Below, piece by piece: positions 47,353-56,652 of a stretch of DNA of 64,000 nucleotides; positions within the stretch are counted from its first letter, which is position 1; each line of letters begins with the position of its first letter. Where the stretch lies: contig NZ_AP031496.1 of NCBI RefSeq assembly GCF_042850945.1, positions 4,836,001-4,900,000 of the forward strand, read 5' to 3'. Source of the stretch: Halioxenophilus aromaticivorans (GTDB lineage: Bacteria > Pseudomonadota > Gammaproteobacteria > Pseudomonadales > Cellvibrionaceae). A program made the translations under genes and the position numbers. The notes under the pieces were generated by a model that searched no databases, was not told the origin of the DNA, and was given only the letters and a program-made list of their open reading frames with translations.

Positions 47353-48276
47353 CTACCAGCAGTAGTGATGCAAAAGTATCAACACCCCATCCACCAGCAC
47401 CACCATCGAAAACAACCACTTGAGCCCAGCGCCCTGTTCGCTGACCAAATCGGCCCAGAAGCCACCGAGTGCCACACGACCAGAGAACTTGCGCGCCAAC
47501 CATGGGCTAAGGGCCTTGCCCAATTTGGCACCAGCAGCACCACCTAACAACACACCCGGCACGGTAAACAACAAAAACTGCCAAACAATGCCGCCCAATT
47601 GGGTATGGCACACAAAAGCCACGACGGAGCAAACCGCCAATACAGCTACACCAGTCGCTACCGCCACGGTAAATCGCACCCGGTAGACCAGCAATAAATA
47701 GAGGGCTATAAATTCACCAATACCTATGGCCGCCCAGGCGGTCACCAGTCCACCCAGCAACGCCATCAGGGCAAAACCGGCGGCGGCTGGATTGGGCTGA
47801 AACTGGACTTTTGCCCGCTGGGCATCCCTACCCAGCTTAATCTCCGCCAGGATCACCAAAAAGATGACAATGGAAAGCCAGCCAAAGAACGGCTTGATTT
47901 GACCCGCCGGCAACACCCAGATAAAGGTTCCGCAAATAACGCCAATGGCGCCAGCCCCGCCGCCCAGCAACAGCGCCCGGCCATCGATATAGCTCCGGCT
48001 CCAACTCAACGCCCCGGAAGTCATTCCGAATGCCTGGGTCGACAGGCTTAGCTTTATCGACTGCTCGGGGCCAAGGCCAAAATAGTAGGTAAAAAGAGGG
48101 AAGAACAGAAAGCCGCCACCCACGGCGGTAGCATTAGCAACCGCTGCCGCCACAAACGCAATTGGGGTTATCAGCGCGTTGACCGGAAAGTAGGCGCTAA
48201 TTAGCAACCAAAACCCGGTCAGAACAAAGACAGCAAAGCGCGCCAGGTTCCAGCGCAAAAAAAGGGCATTACACAT
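47353..48276 (-). CDS. TauE/SafE family membrane permease
   Basis: 307 aa, about eight membrane segments in two halves; TauE/SafE hallmarks VANATAVGGGFLFFPLFTYY, IKLSLSTQAFGMTSGALSWS and in the second half LGGLVTAWAAIGIGEFIALY. The family exports sulfite, sulfoacetate or related organic anions. Substrate unknown. The nearest gene upstream is the A-PCP-TE gene (226-bp gap, same strand), so it could be the last gene of that cluster and an exporter for its product, but the gap argues for independence. Confidence 0.78.
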   Translation of the reverse strand: MCNALFLRWNLARFAVFVLTGFWLLISAYFPVNALITPIAFVAAAVANATAVGGGFLFFPLFTYYFGLGPEQSIKLSLSTQAFGMTSGALSWSRSYIDGRALLLGGGAGAIGVICGTFIWVLPAGQIKPFFGWLSIVIFLVILAEIKLGRDAQRAKVQFQPNPAAAGFALMALLGGLVTAWAAIGIGEFIALYLLLVYRVRFTVAVATGVAVLAVCSVVAFVCHTQLGGIVWQFLLFTVPGVLLGGAAGAKLGKALSPWLARKFSGRVALGGFWADLVSEQGAGLKWLFSMVVLVDGVLILLHHYCW

Positions 48277-48502
48277 GAATAACGTGGGCTATCAACAATT
48301 CACCCCGCAACGGCTTCCCTGACACTTCGCGAAGGCGATCTAAAACAATGACCAGCTTGAACAGCTGCGGACACCCCAACATTGCCATCAAATCCAGAAG
48401 CAATTGAGGCGCGTCCGATATTGACTAACAGTGGCGCAAACGACGGTACTGCCTAAAAGCAATCTTCAGCGACGCTACATCGGGTACTCCAGTGCCGGCA
48501 CC

Positions 48503-51205
48503 CTATTGTCGAAACATGCAGCGAGCAATTTCGGAGGCAATGGGCTCTACATAAGCTTCCATCAGCAAAGTGGAATGGCCCGCCGCCACATCTATTTTAG
48601 TCAATTGCACGCCGCCCTGCGCCTTTTCCCAACCCAGGCACTCACCAGCAAAAAAGTACTGGTAGGGCGTGTCGTCGATAGCTAGGTCGGTTAGGGCATC
48701 CAAATCATCTCGTTTGGTGGTGGCCTTAAATAAAGTGACGGCCCCGGCGTACAGTGGCCGCTGCTCAGACTCGCGCAATTGCCGTTCGGCATAGCGCAGC
48801 ACGGTATCCACATCAGGCGTAGCCACGCGCCATTGTGGCAGGCGGTTTAATCGGCGGCCCAGCTTTAAACTGACTAAGCGGAATTGCCGATCGGCCGCCT
48901 CCCATACTCGCCTTATCCGGTAGCGGGAGTATGACACTACCTTGCTGAACAAATACGAGTAGCGCACCACGGGGGCTAACTGCACCATTTGCTGGGTAAG
49001 CTGATTTAGACTGGCCGTGGTGGTATAGGGCAAGGGCTTGGCATCGATATAGTGGGAGTCGAACAAGAATACGTTGTGCACGGCAACGCCCCGCGATTGC
49101 AATTTCGCCGCCAGGCAATACGCCAAGAACCCACCGATACACAACCCCGCCAAGTAGACTCCGTTGCTGGTATCGGCAGATTCCAACAGCTCGCAGTAAT
49201 AATCGGTGAGTTCATCAATAGTCAGGTGACTGATAGCAACCTTACCCACGGACTTTGGCGCCACCCCATACACATTGATGAAATCGGGCAGGTGCTTCAC
49301 CAAGGTGTAGTAAGGGATTAAATCACCATTACCATCGTGCACCACAATCAGCGGACGAGCTTTGCCACATTGCTGCTCGGCCTGGTTTCCAGCCGCCACC
49401 TGGCGAAGGCTTACCAGGCCCTGCTCTGGCTGCCCCTTGGCTTGCATGCGTTCGGCCAAGGCTCGCACCGAAGGCGCCAATAAAAACTCATTCATGGGCA
49501 GCGCCACGCCCAGTTCGGACTCAATGCGGCGAGCGATATCAATGCTTGCCAGGGAAGTAACACCGAGTTGAAAAAAATTATCGTCCACACCCATCACCGG
49601 CAAACCCAGCACCGATTGGCAAATCGACAATAGCTGCTGCTGCAATTGCGTCTGTGGCGGGGTGATATTCGACTCCAACATCAGGTTATCCCGAGCCGGC
49701 AGCGGCAGCGCGTTGCGATCTATTTTCAAATTAACATTAACCGGCATGGTATCCACGCGCACAAAGGCACGGGGATGCATCACGGACGGTATGTTCTGAG
49801 CCAAAAATTGCCGCACTTGGGCCAATCGCTCAATCGTTAGGTCGCGCTCCAGGTAGGCGTATATGACTTTATCGCCAGCCTCGGTGCTTTGGCTCATGGT
49901 CACCACACCAGCCAGCAACGGCATGCGTCGCAGCTGGGCATCCACCTCGGCCAACTCCACCCGCACGCCATTTATTTTTACCTGAAAATCTTTGCGGCCA
50001 AGCAATCTCAGCTCGCCGTATTCGGTGCACACACCCACATCGCCAGTTCGGTAATAGCGGCCCCCAGGCACCGACAAAAACTTTTCATCGGTAAGATCCG
50101 GGCTGTTTAAGTAGCCCAAAGTCACACCGGGGCCGCCAAAACAAACTTCGCCTTTTTCGCCCGGCAGCACAGGCCGCAACTCGTCATCCACCACGGCCAA
50201 ATCAACAGTCTCAAAAGGAGTGCCAACGAAGGTTTTGGTGGGAGGACGATCGGGATAATAGCGATGGGCAGTGCCCATACAGGCGATTTCGGTGCAGCCA
50301 TAGACCACAAAAACTTCCGCCCCAGGGAACAACCGCAACAGCCCACACAGTAAATCCGTGGGGACCAAATCCCCACCCATTGAGACGTGTTTAAGGTGCT
50401 GCCCCTGGGGCCAAGCTTGACCCTCAGCCACAGCGCCAAGCAGCGGTTCCACGATGCGCCGCATTAACGTCGGCCCACAGTGAATCATATTGATACGGGT
50501 GAGCTCATGGGCCATGGCGGCCGGGTCCAGGGCCACACTGCGGGGTAAAACCCGCAAGGTACCGCCCGCCACCAGCGGGCACAGCAGCTCAAAAAAGCTA
50601 ATGCTGAAAGTAAATTTAGCCACCGCCGCCATCACAGTGGCTGCGTCCATTTTAAAGCGCTCCACGGCGCTGGATAAGTAGAAGGCTAGATTCGCATAGC
50701 TGCCCAATACGCCCTTGGGCTCGCCGGTGGTTCCGGAGGTAAAAAATAGATAGGCCGGATCGTCCGCACACACGATGGGCAGGTCCCGGGGCTCCTGCCC
50801 TGTCCCCCCTGTTAGCTCCTGCTTTAATTCTCCCAGCACCAGAGCCTTACTGCCAGCCGGAACCTGTCCGCGGGTGCTTTCTTCGCACACCACAAAGGTC
50901 GGTTCAGCGCGAGACACAAGGCTGGCAATGCGCTCGGCGGGAAATTCACGGTCGAGCGGAAAATACACCCCTGCTAAAGAGAAGATCGCCAGCATAACAG
51001 CCGGCTGCTGCAGGCTAGGCGGCAACAGCACAGCCACCCGCTGGCCAGCGCTACAGCCTTGCTCGGCGAACAACTGCACCAGCACGGCAACCTGCTGGTG
51101 CAATTGCTGGTAGGTCAGCTGCTCTTCATTAAACTGAACCGCGATCGCGTCAGGTTGCCGAGCAGCATGTTTGGCCACTACTACATGGGGCAAAGAGTTC
51201 TGCAT
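48503..51205 (-). CDS. NRPS-like A-PCP-TE protein with a Cys-type thioesterase
   Basis: 900 aa. Adenylation domain (about 1-500): A3 LFFTSGTTGEPKG (153-165), A5 VYGCTEIA, A7 YYRTGDVG, A8 GRKDFQVKINGVRVE, A10 Lys494 (NLKIDRNAL). The A4 Asp that holds the alpha-amino group is Ser201 (FTFSISFFEL), so a non-alpha-amino substrate is likely. PCP with Ser551 (FFQLGVTSL; the usual GG is GV). The C-terminal thioesterase (about 617-900) has Cys689 as nucleophile (AGLCIGG), Asp716 and His877. No condensation domain. It starts 163 bp after the GT2 gene on the same strand, so it may have its own promoter. Confidence 0.85.
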   Translation of the reverse strand: MQNSLPHVVVAKHAARQPDAIAVQFNEEQLTYQQLHQQVAVLVQLFAEQGCSAGQRVAVLLPPSLQQPAVMLAIFSLAGVYFPLDREFPAERIASLVSRAEPTFVVCEESTRGQVPAGSKALVLGELKQELTGGTGQEPRDLPIVCADDPAYLFFTSGTTGEPKGVLGSYANLAFYLSSAVERFKMDAATVMAAVAKFTFSISFFELLCPLVAGGTLRVLPRSVALDPAAMAHELTRINMIHCGPTLMRRIVEPLLGAVAEGQAWPQGQHLKHVSMGGDLVPTDLLCGLLRLFPGAEVFVVYGCTEIACMGTAHRYYPDRPPTKTFVGTPFETVDLAVVDDELRPVLPGEKGEVCFGGPGVTLGYLNSPDLTDEKFLSVPGGRYYRTGDVGVCTEYGELRLLGRKDFQVKINGVRVELAEVDAQLRRMPLLAGVVTMSQSTEAGDKVIYAYLERDLTIERLAQVRQFLAQNIPSVMHPRAFVRVDTMPVNVNLKIDRNALPLPARDNLMLESNITPPQTQLQQQLLSICQSVLGLPVMGVDDNFFQLGVTSLASIDIARRIESELGVALPMNEFLLAPSVRALAERMQAKGQPEQGLVSLRQVAAGNQAEQQCGKARPLIVVHDGNGDLIPYYTLVKHLPDFINVYGVAPKSVGKVAISHLTIDELTDYYCELLESADTSNGVYLAGLCIGGFLAYCLAAKLQSRGVAVHNVFLFDSHYIDAKPLPYTTTASLNQLTQQMVQLAPVVRYSYLFSKVVSYSRYRIRRVWEAADRQFRLVSLKLGRRLNRLPQWRVATPDVDTVLRYAERQLRESEQRPLYAGAVTLFKATTKRDDLDALTDLAIDDTPYQYFFAGECLGWEKAQGGVQLTKIDVAAGHSTLLMEAYVEPIASEIARCMFRQ

Positions 51206-51368
51206 TTGGTGCTTTAAACCTCAGGCTTACTACAGCAGCGCGCCTACTCTACGGCGGGTATAGCTGCCAGCAAAAAACGGAGCCAACGGATTAGCACCCA
51301 TTAAATTCCACCCACTTTCACAATATTTGTCGCCAGCACAGCACTTACCGCTAATGACCACCCCTAAT

Positions 51369-52340
51369 CTACTGGCCACCCCTCACAAAGACACTGTGAC
51401 TAATGGAATCACGCAATAAACCGGGCGGATCTCGATCGGGTTTGCGCTGCAAGCAACGGCGTAGCCGCCATGCGGCAAAGCATATTATCCAGCAAGCATC
51501 TGCGCCAGCAGCGTACAACAAGGAGTGGTTTTTCACAAAATAATAGCGCCGCGAATCAAACACAAACTTGGGCAAGGGTTTGGGCGCGCCCTCTCGGCTG
51601 GTAACACCGGTGGAGTCACCGGCAATGTGCATCACTTTACTGGCGGGCACATACCAACACTGCCATCCGGCACGATGAGCCGCTAAGCAGAAGTCGGTCT
51701 CTTCGTAATAGAGAAAATAGTGTTCGTCCATCAGGCCAACGTCTTCAAACACCTGGCGACGCACCAACAAACTGGCACCGGGCAGCCAATCAACCTGTTC
51801 GGTGGAATCGTCCATTTCACGTACCGTGGCGTGATTGCGCAACAGCCGAGTCACCAACCCTAACTGCAAGCCCCGGTTGACCTCGCCCAAGATACTAGGA
51901 AAGCGAAAGGCATTGCGCCACAGGGAGCCATCGGGGTTTTCAAAACAGCCACCGCACAGCCCAGCCTCGGGGGTGCGCTCCATAAATTGGTGCAACTGGC
52001 TTAACGCACCAGGACGGACTTCGGTATCGGGATTTAACAAATGGATGTATTGGGGCGGCGAATCACTGGCCAAGGCTTGGCGGATGGCAAAATTATTGCC
52101 GTAGGCATAACCGCCGTTTTTCGGGGCGGACAAGGCCACAGCCCAAGGCCATTGCTGGGCAGCGATGTAATCCCGGATGGCTTGGAAGGAGCCATCTTGC
52201 GAGTCGTTATCGACCACCACCACACAGGCCTCGGGTACCGATGCAATTTCTGCGGCCAACCTATCCAAACACGCATTGGTGCGCGCGGCCGTGCGATAAT
52301 TAACAATAACCACTAAATATTGGCACTGAGTCCAATCCAT
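51369..52340 (-). CDS. Family-2 glycosyltransferase
   Basis: 323 aa from the ATG at 52340, where the protein begins at the first GT-A strand (CQYLVVIVNYRTAART); a longer in-frame start lies inside the neighbouring gene. GT2 landmarks: VVVVDNDSQDGS, a DxD-like LNPDTEVRPG, GASLLVRRQVFEDVGLMDE and FLYYEETDFCLAAHRAGW. Rhamnosyltransferase-like in general pattern. A C-terminal hydrophobic patch (YAAGADACWIICFAAWRL) may contact the membrane. Adds a sugar to a lipid- or protein-linked acceptor; together with the acyltransferase it points to a glycan product. Confidence 0.86.
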   Translation of the reverse strand: MDWTQCQYLVVIVNYRTAARTNACLDRLAAEIASVPEACVVVVDNDSQDGSFQAIRDYIAAQQWPWAVALSAPKNGGYAYGNNFAIRQALASDSPPQYIHLLNPDTEVRPGALSQLHQFMERTPEAGLCGGCFENPDGSLWRNAFRFPSILGEVNRGLQLGLVTRLLRNHATVREMDDSTEQVDWLPGASLLVRRQVFEDVGLMDEHYFLYYEETDFCLAAHRAGWQCWYVPASKVMHIAGDSTGVTSREGAPKPLPKFVFDSRRYYFVKNHSLLYAAGADACWIICFAAWRLRRCLQRKPDRDPPGLLRDSISHSVFVRGGQ

Positions 52341-52402
52341 ATTTCTACCTGCGATAATGGCGAGCAATATTGCTTGCTCGCCATTCAGTTCTTGCAACCG
52401 TT

Positions 52403-53044
52403 CTACACGCTTGTGTAAAACACTACTGCGGGCTGACCTTTGGGGTAAGACCGCCGGTTTCCGATATCCAACTGCGGCACCTGGGCCGGAGAAAACTCGG
52501 CTGTTTTGGCCAACCACGGGGCTCGGTCAAACACGGCCTTTTCGATTGGATTTAGGTACACAATCTTAATGGGCCGAGGATTCGCCTGCAGCGATTCATA
52601 GATACGAGCCAGCACCTTGGTTAAGGTGTCTGCGCCGAATGGGTTGTACATAACGATGACGGTGGCCTTGCTGTAGTCGTACTGCACCGCGTTGCATTCA
52701 ATAAAATGCAGGTTGTCTCGCGCACCCCTAAACCCGTCACAATTGCGCCTAGCCTGCTCGATGAAACCGCGGTTGGCATCAATACCAATACCGGCCTTTA
52801 CTGGGTAGCGAAAGCCGGCAAAAAAGACTGGCCTACCCAGCCCGCAACCCACGTCAAGTAAGACGTCTTCTGCGCCAAGCCCCACACAATCAAAAACCTG
52901 CCGCAGGGTGCGGTAGGAGGCGGGCGAATAGGGTCGACCATCAGCCACACCGGAATCGGAAAACCCAAATGTGTTGACGCCTAAACGCCAATCCCAAAGG
53001 AAATCTTTTAAATGCAATAACCGGGAGCGAACACCTAAGCCCAT
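52403..53044 (-). CDS. Class I SAM-dependent methyltransferase-like protein
   Basis: 213 aa. Motif I DVLLDVGCGLGRPVFFAG (60-77), motif II-like GIGIDANRGFIEQARRN, post-motif VIVMYNPFGADTLTKVL (NPFG is typical of a subgroup acting near glycan or lipid genes). C-terminal RRSYPKGQPAVVFYTS resembles methyltransferases of polysaccharide loci. 26 bp before the A-PCP-acyltransferase stop, hence one operon. Substrate unknown. Confidence 0.8.
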   Translation of the reverse strand: MGLGVRSRLLHLKDFLWDWRLGVNTFGFSDSGVADGRPYSPASYRTLRQVFDCVGLGAEDVLLDVGCGLGRPVFFAGFRYPVKAGIGIDANRGFIEQARRNCDGFRGARDNLHFIECNAVQYDYSKATVIVMYNPFGADTLTKVLARIYESLQANPRPIKIVYLNPIEKAVFDRAPWLAKTAEFSPAQVPQLDIGNRRSYPKGQPAVVFYTSV

Positions 53045-53070
53045 CTATCACCAACCTCGCTACAGGGCAC

Positions 53071-55440
53071 CTAGATAATAAATTTACTTTTCAGTCCGCT
53101 GTGTTCATAGGCGTACCAACTGCCAATACCCACCGCAAGGGCAGCGGCAGCTAACAACCAGGGATTGGGCCCGACAATGTTCATCAATACGTAAATAACA
53201 ATACCATTTGTGACAAATAAAAAGAGTGTACTGGCCGCAATTGTGTCGATAATTTTACGTATCCAGCGGGTGGCATACACCGTACTGAAAAACGTCAGCC
53301 CCACACAACCCAGCGTTAGCCAAGCGGTTTTACTGTGCCAGCCAAACGCCACCAGGGCCACACTGATGCCCATCACCGCCACCATCAATCGCCACGCCAG
53401 CGTCTGCGCGTGGTAGAAGGTCCACCCCACCACAAATAACGCCAAGTGGGAGGCAATGGGCCAGCCCTTGAGCGCGCCCTGGGGTTGCACCAACCACTGA
53501 AACAATAGCGTTGCTGCCACCACCAAAGCACAGGCCACCAGCGAGCATTTTTGCATGCTCTCCGCCAGCCAACGGCGCGATACCGGCAGCGAAAACACCA
53601 AACCCAGCAGCAGCAAGCTTTGCGTCAGTTGCTGCACAAACCAAAACGGGAACACCAGCGTTAAATCATTGCCCAGATAATTTTCGTAGAGCAATAACAG
53701 CGGGATATCGATGTGTTTTTCCGTGGCAATAAACAACGCCGCAAACGCGTAATAAGGAATAAGAGTAACGCCGATAAACTGGCCAATTTTCTTCCAGCGC
53801 GGGCCACTGATCAGCGCATCGGTTTGGAAGCGAGCAAAGTTGTAACCCACCAACATAAACAGTAACACCGTGGCTCCGTAAAGCGATTCCACACCAGCGT
53901 GGATCACCACCACCGCCAAGATCGCCAGGGCCCGCAAAAACACCGTGATTTCCACCCGCGCGATTTTGGGCGCGGTTGGCTTTTTCAGCGCGGCCAACTG
54001 GGCCAAGGGCAATCCTTCCCAATCCTTGGGTGGATGGCCAATGATATCCTCGAGCTTGGTGCTGACTTGCACATAACGCAGGGAATCCCCCCCCAGGGTT
54101 TTAAACGTATCCGCAGGCTCCACCAGGGCGCCAAAGTATTCCTGAAATAGCGCTACCACAGGGTTATCAGATTGCGACTCAATGGCCCGAGCCGGCTGAT
54201 GCAAATCGGCCAGCGCCTTGCGGCGCACCTTGCCCGTGGCGGTTTTAGGTATGGCCGCCACCTCAGCAACATGCACGGCGTCGCCGGCTTGCAAGCCAAA
54301 CGCCTGCAAGCTTTGCTGGGCCAAGCGGCGTAACTGAGCCACATCCTCGGCACAGGTGGTAGCCACAAACACACCCTGGCCACGCAGAGCATCTGGCACC
54401 GCACAAACGGCAAATTCTTTTGCCTCGGGCATGGCGGCGGCAAGGCGCTGTTGCAGTTCATCTGGGTTTATTTTTACCCCAGCGCAATTAATGATGTCGT
54501 CGGCACGGCCGCGATAGTACAACCAGCCCTGTTTAATCTCGCCCAAATCCGAGGTAACTAACCATCCGTCGTCATCCACCAACGGCTGCAGGGTTTCACC
54601 CACCCACTTGCCGCTGGCCAAATGCTCGCCACGGATTTTTATTCGGCCATCCTCGGCCAGGGCAATTTCCACATCGGCGTTCAGATCACCCACACTCTCT
54701 AAGGCCTCGGCCGGCGCAGCAGAAATAGTTAGCAAGGTAGAGCGCGAGGCTTCGGTCAGACCGTAGTGCTGAACAATGATGGCCTTGGGGAAGAGTGCTT
54801 TTAACTGGGCTTTTTCCTCGCCGCTCATGTATTGGCTGCCGATTTCTATCCAGCGAATTTTATCGCCGTGGGCGGCAAACTTGGCGGCGTTTTCCAGCAC
54901 AATCCGCCACAGGGTAGGCACGGCAGAAATGGCATTAATGGCGCCCTGCTCCAGCAAGCCCAGCAATTCAGAAATATCGAAGGCCCCGGCAGGCAAATAG
55001 GCTTTACCGCCAGCCGCAGCCACCGCCCGCAAGCGCCCCAAACCAAAGGAATAGGTCACGGGTACGCCAACATACTCGCGAATGCTACTGTCCACCGACA
55101 TGGCCTTATTGAGCCGCTCCACCACTTTGGCCAGAGCTCGGTAGCTCACCAAAATTGCTTTGGGGCGGCCCTCGGTACCGGAGGAAAAAATAATTTGGGC
55201 AATGTCATCACCCTGGCGCTGCACCGCGGGCAAACTCACCCACCCACCACCGGGCTGGGGCGTTTGGTCTGCAAGCTCGCAGGTTAAATCCTCGCTGGGG
55301 CCACCCGGGTTATCAATAACAAAAGGCTCGCCACGGCAATAAAGCTCAAAGGCCTGCTGGGCGAAATCCACCGAGCTAATTTTGGCTAGGCGCACCAATC
55401 GAGACGGAAGGGCCAACGCTTGGTGGGTAGAATGGTTCAT
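53071..55440 (-). CDS. Adenylation-PCP-acyltransferase-3 membrane fusion protein
   Basis: 789 aa from the ATG at 55440 (upstream in-frame residues look non-coding). Three parts: an acyl-adenylating enzyme (1-415; A3 IIFSSGTEGRPKA, TYSFGLGR like acyl-CoA synthetases and no FDxS Asp, A5 HYGLTEAS, TSDLGEI, A10 Lys404 in TGKVRRKAL); a PCP (about 425-480) with Ser453 in TLGGDSLRYV; and an integral-membrane acyltransferase-3-like domain (about 495-789, about 10 helices) with the RX10H motif exactly spaced (Arg503, His514 in VVIHAGV). One polypeptide could therefore activate an acid, hold it as a thioester and transfer it across the membrane, functionally like DltA+DltC+DltB. The acyl acceptor is presumably a glycan. 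Confidence 0.82.
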   Translation of the reverse strand: MNHSTHQALALPSRLVRLAKISSVDFAQQAFELYCRGEPFVIDNPGGPSEDLTCELADQTPQPGGGWVSLPAVQRQGDDIAQIIFSSGTEGRPKAILVSYRALAKVVERLNKAMSVDSSIREYVGVPVTYSFGLGRLRAVAAAGGKAYLPAGAFDISELLGLLEQGAINAISAVPTLWRIVLENAAKFAAHGDKIRWIEIGSQYMSGEEKAQLKALFPKAIIVQHYGLTEASRSTLLTISAAPAEALESVGDLNADVEIALAEDGRIKIRGEHLASGKWVGETLQPLVDDDGWLVTSDLGEIKQGWLYYRGRADDIINCAGVKINPDELQQRLAAAMPEAKEFAVCAVPDALRGQGVFVATTCAEDVAQLRRLAQQSLQAFGLQAGDAVHVAEVAAIPKTATGKVRRKALADLHQPARAIESQSDNPVVALFQEYFGALVEPADTFKTLGGDSLRYVQVSTKLEDIIGHPPKDWEGLPLAQLAALKKPTAPKIARVEITVFLRALAILAVVVIHAGVESLYGATVLLFMLVGYNFARFQTDALISGPRWKKIGQFIGVTLIPYYAFAALFIATEKHIDIPLLLLYENYLGNDLTLVFPFWFVQQLTQSLLLLGLVFSLPVSRRWLAESMQKCSLVACALVVAATLLFQWLVQPQGALKGWPIASHLALFVVGWTFYHAQTLAWRLMVAVMGISVALVAFGWHSKTAWLTLGCVGLTFFSTVYATRWIRKIIDTIAASTLFLFVTNGIVIYVLMNIVGPNPWLLAAAALAVGIGSWYAYEHSGLKSKFII

Positions 55441-55533
55441 AACAAAATCCGTTGTTGTGCGCACAGCATCAGCCCGGCAGTGCAATGCCTAGGGCCAACA
55501 CCCAAAAGGCCTAGCAATAAAAATTGCAAAAGC

Positions 55534-56643
55534 TTAGGCGGGAGCGGCAATGGTCTGCTGCGTATTATTATGTGACGACGGCTGTGGCGCAGACTGACGG
55601 CTGAGATAGCGCTTTAAAGCACTATCCACCAGCCAGTTATTGGAGGCGTAGGCGACTTTAACGGCTTCGCACTGGGGCTTCCATCGGTCAATCCAATCCA
55701 CGCCGGTAACAAAACTGACTTTACTCAAGTAGTGCTCGGAGTCTGGCTCGGCAATCAAGCCATCGATGAGTAAATACCCAGGGCTGATGTCAGAGTGGCT
55801 TTCATCGTAGGCAATTTTTAATAAATTCAGCGTGCTGTTGATTTGCACCCCCACCTGGGCGGCGATGGGTTTGCCAGCCAAGGTGAGCACATTCACAGAA
55901 AGCACGCCATCGGCACTGAAGCCCTGTATCAATGCCTGATAGTACTTAAGCTTATTGGGCTGCTGGGCGATGCTGGTGCCCTCGCGGCCTTTCCAACCCG
56001 AGTCTTCCAATTGCAAAAAGGTATCAAAGGCTGCCGCGGCCTCGGCGTTGCGATAACGCTCTATGACGATCTCACCCTGCTCCTGGGCCTTTTTTAATTT
56101 GCGCCGCATGTTTCGATTAAATTTGGAACTGTAGCCGGCATAGAACTGCTCCCGGCCTGCGGACAGATCCAAAAATTTGGTCACGTGGCTGTTTTTGTTG
56201 GGTAGCTGGCTGCCGGCTATCCACCGTGCAGCGTGGCTAGACTGGCTGATGCAATCCAATTTAAATAATCGAAATTTAAGCCCGGCTCGTTTTAATTCAG
56301 CCAGCAATTGTGCCACCGGTAAATCGATATCCTCGGGGATGAGGCCATCGCACAACCCCATCTCATTGGCATAGGCCAAACTCACCCCAGGTACCGATAG
56401 CGGCCCAAGCTTTAACTTGGCTTGCTGCAGCGGAATCACAGCCCGTAATTGCTGATCCTGGCGCGCCACGGCAAATAACAGGTTCTGAGGTTCAGCCACG
56501 GTGGCCAAATGCGCGCCGTACCAGGCGGGGAAATGCAAAAAATGGCTGGCCTGCCCCTGGGCGGCCTGGCTCCAATCTGCCTGAATATCAGCAAAGCCCT
56601 CGACTCCCCTGTGTAAAGTGAGCTGTATTTTGGATTGAGACAT
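55534..56643 (-). CDS. FemAB/CelD-like GNAT acyltransferase
   Basis: 369 aa. Two GNAT-like halves: KFLDLSAGREQFYAGYSSKF and NRNMRRKLKKAQEQGEIVIE (the basic linker typical of BcsL/CelD/FemAB-type proteins), then a C-terminal core with LNVLTLAGKPIAAQVGVQIN-like strands, LLKIAYDESHSDISPGYLLI and a hydrophobic end. Such enzymes transfer acetyl or aminoacyl groups to polysaccharide or peptidoglycan precursors. It lies 9 bp after the 862-aa A-PCP-TE gene and 93 bp before the fusion gene, so it is in the operon. Confidence 0.78.
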   Translation of the reverse strand: MSQSKIQLTLHRGVEGFADIQADWSQAAQGQASHFLHFPAWYGAHLATVAEPQNLLFAVARQDQQLRAVIPLQQAKLKLGPLSVPGVSLAYANEMGLCDGLIPEDIDLPVAQLLAELKRAGLKFRLFKLDCISQSSHAARWIAGSQLPNKNSHVTKFLDLSAGREQFYAGYSSKFNRNMRRKLKKAQEQGEIVIERYRNAEAAAAFDTFLQLEDSGWKGREGTSIAQQPNKLKYYQALIQGFSADGVLSVNVLTLAGKPIAAQVGVQINSTLNLLKIAYDESHSDISPGYLLIDGLIAEPDSEHYLSKVSFVTGVDWIDRWKPQCEAVKVAYASNNWLVDSALKRYLSRQSAPQPSSHNNTQQTIAAPA

Positions 56644-56652
56644 AGATTCGTT

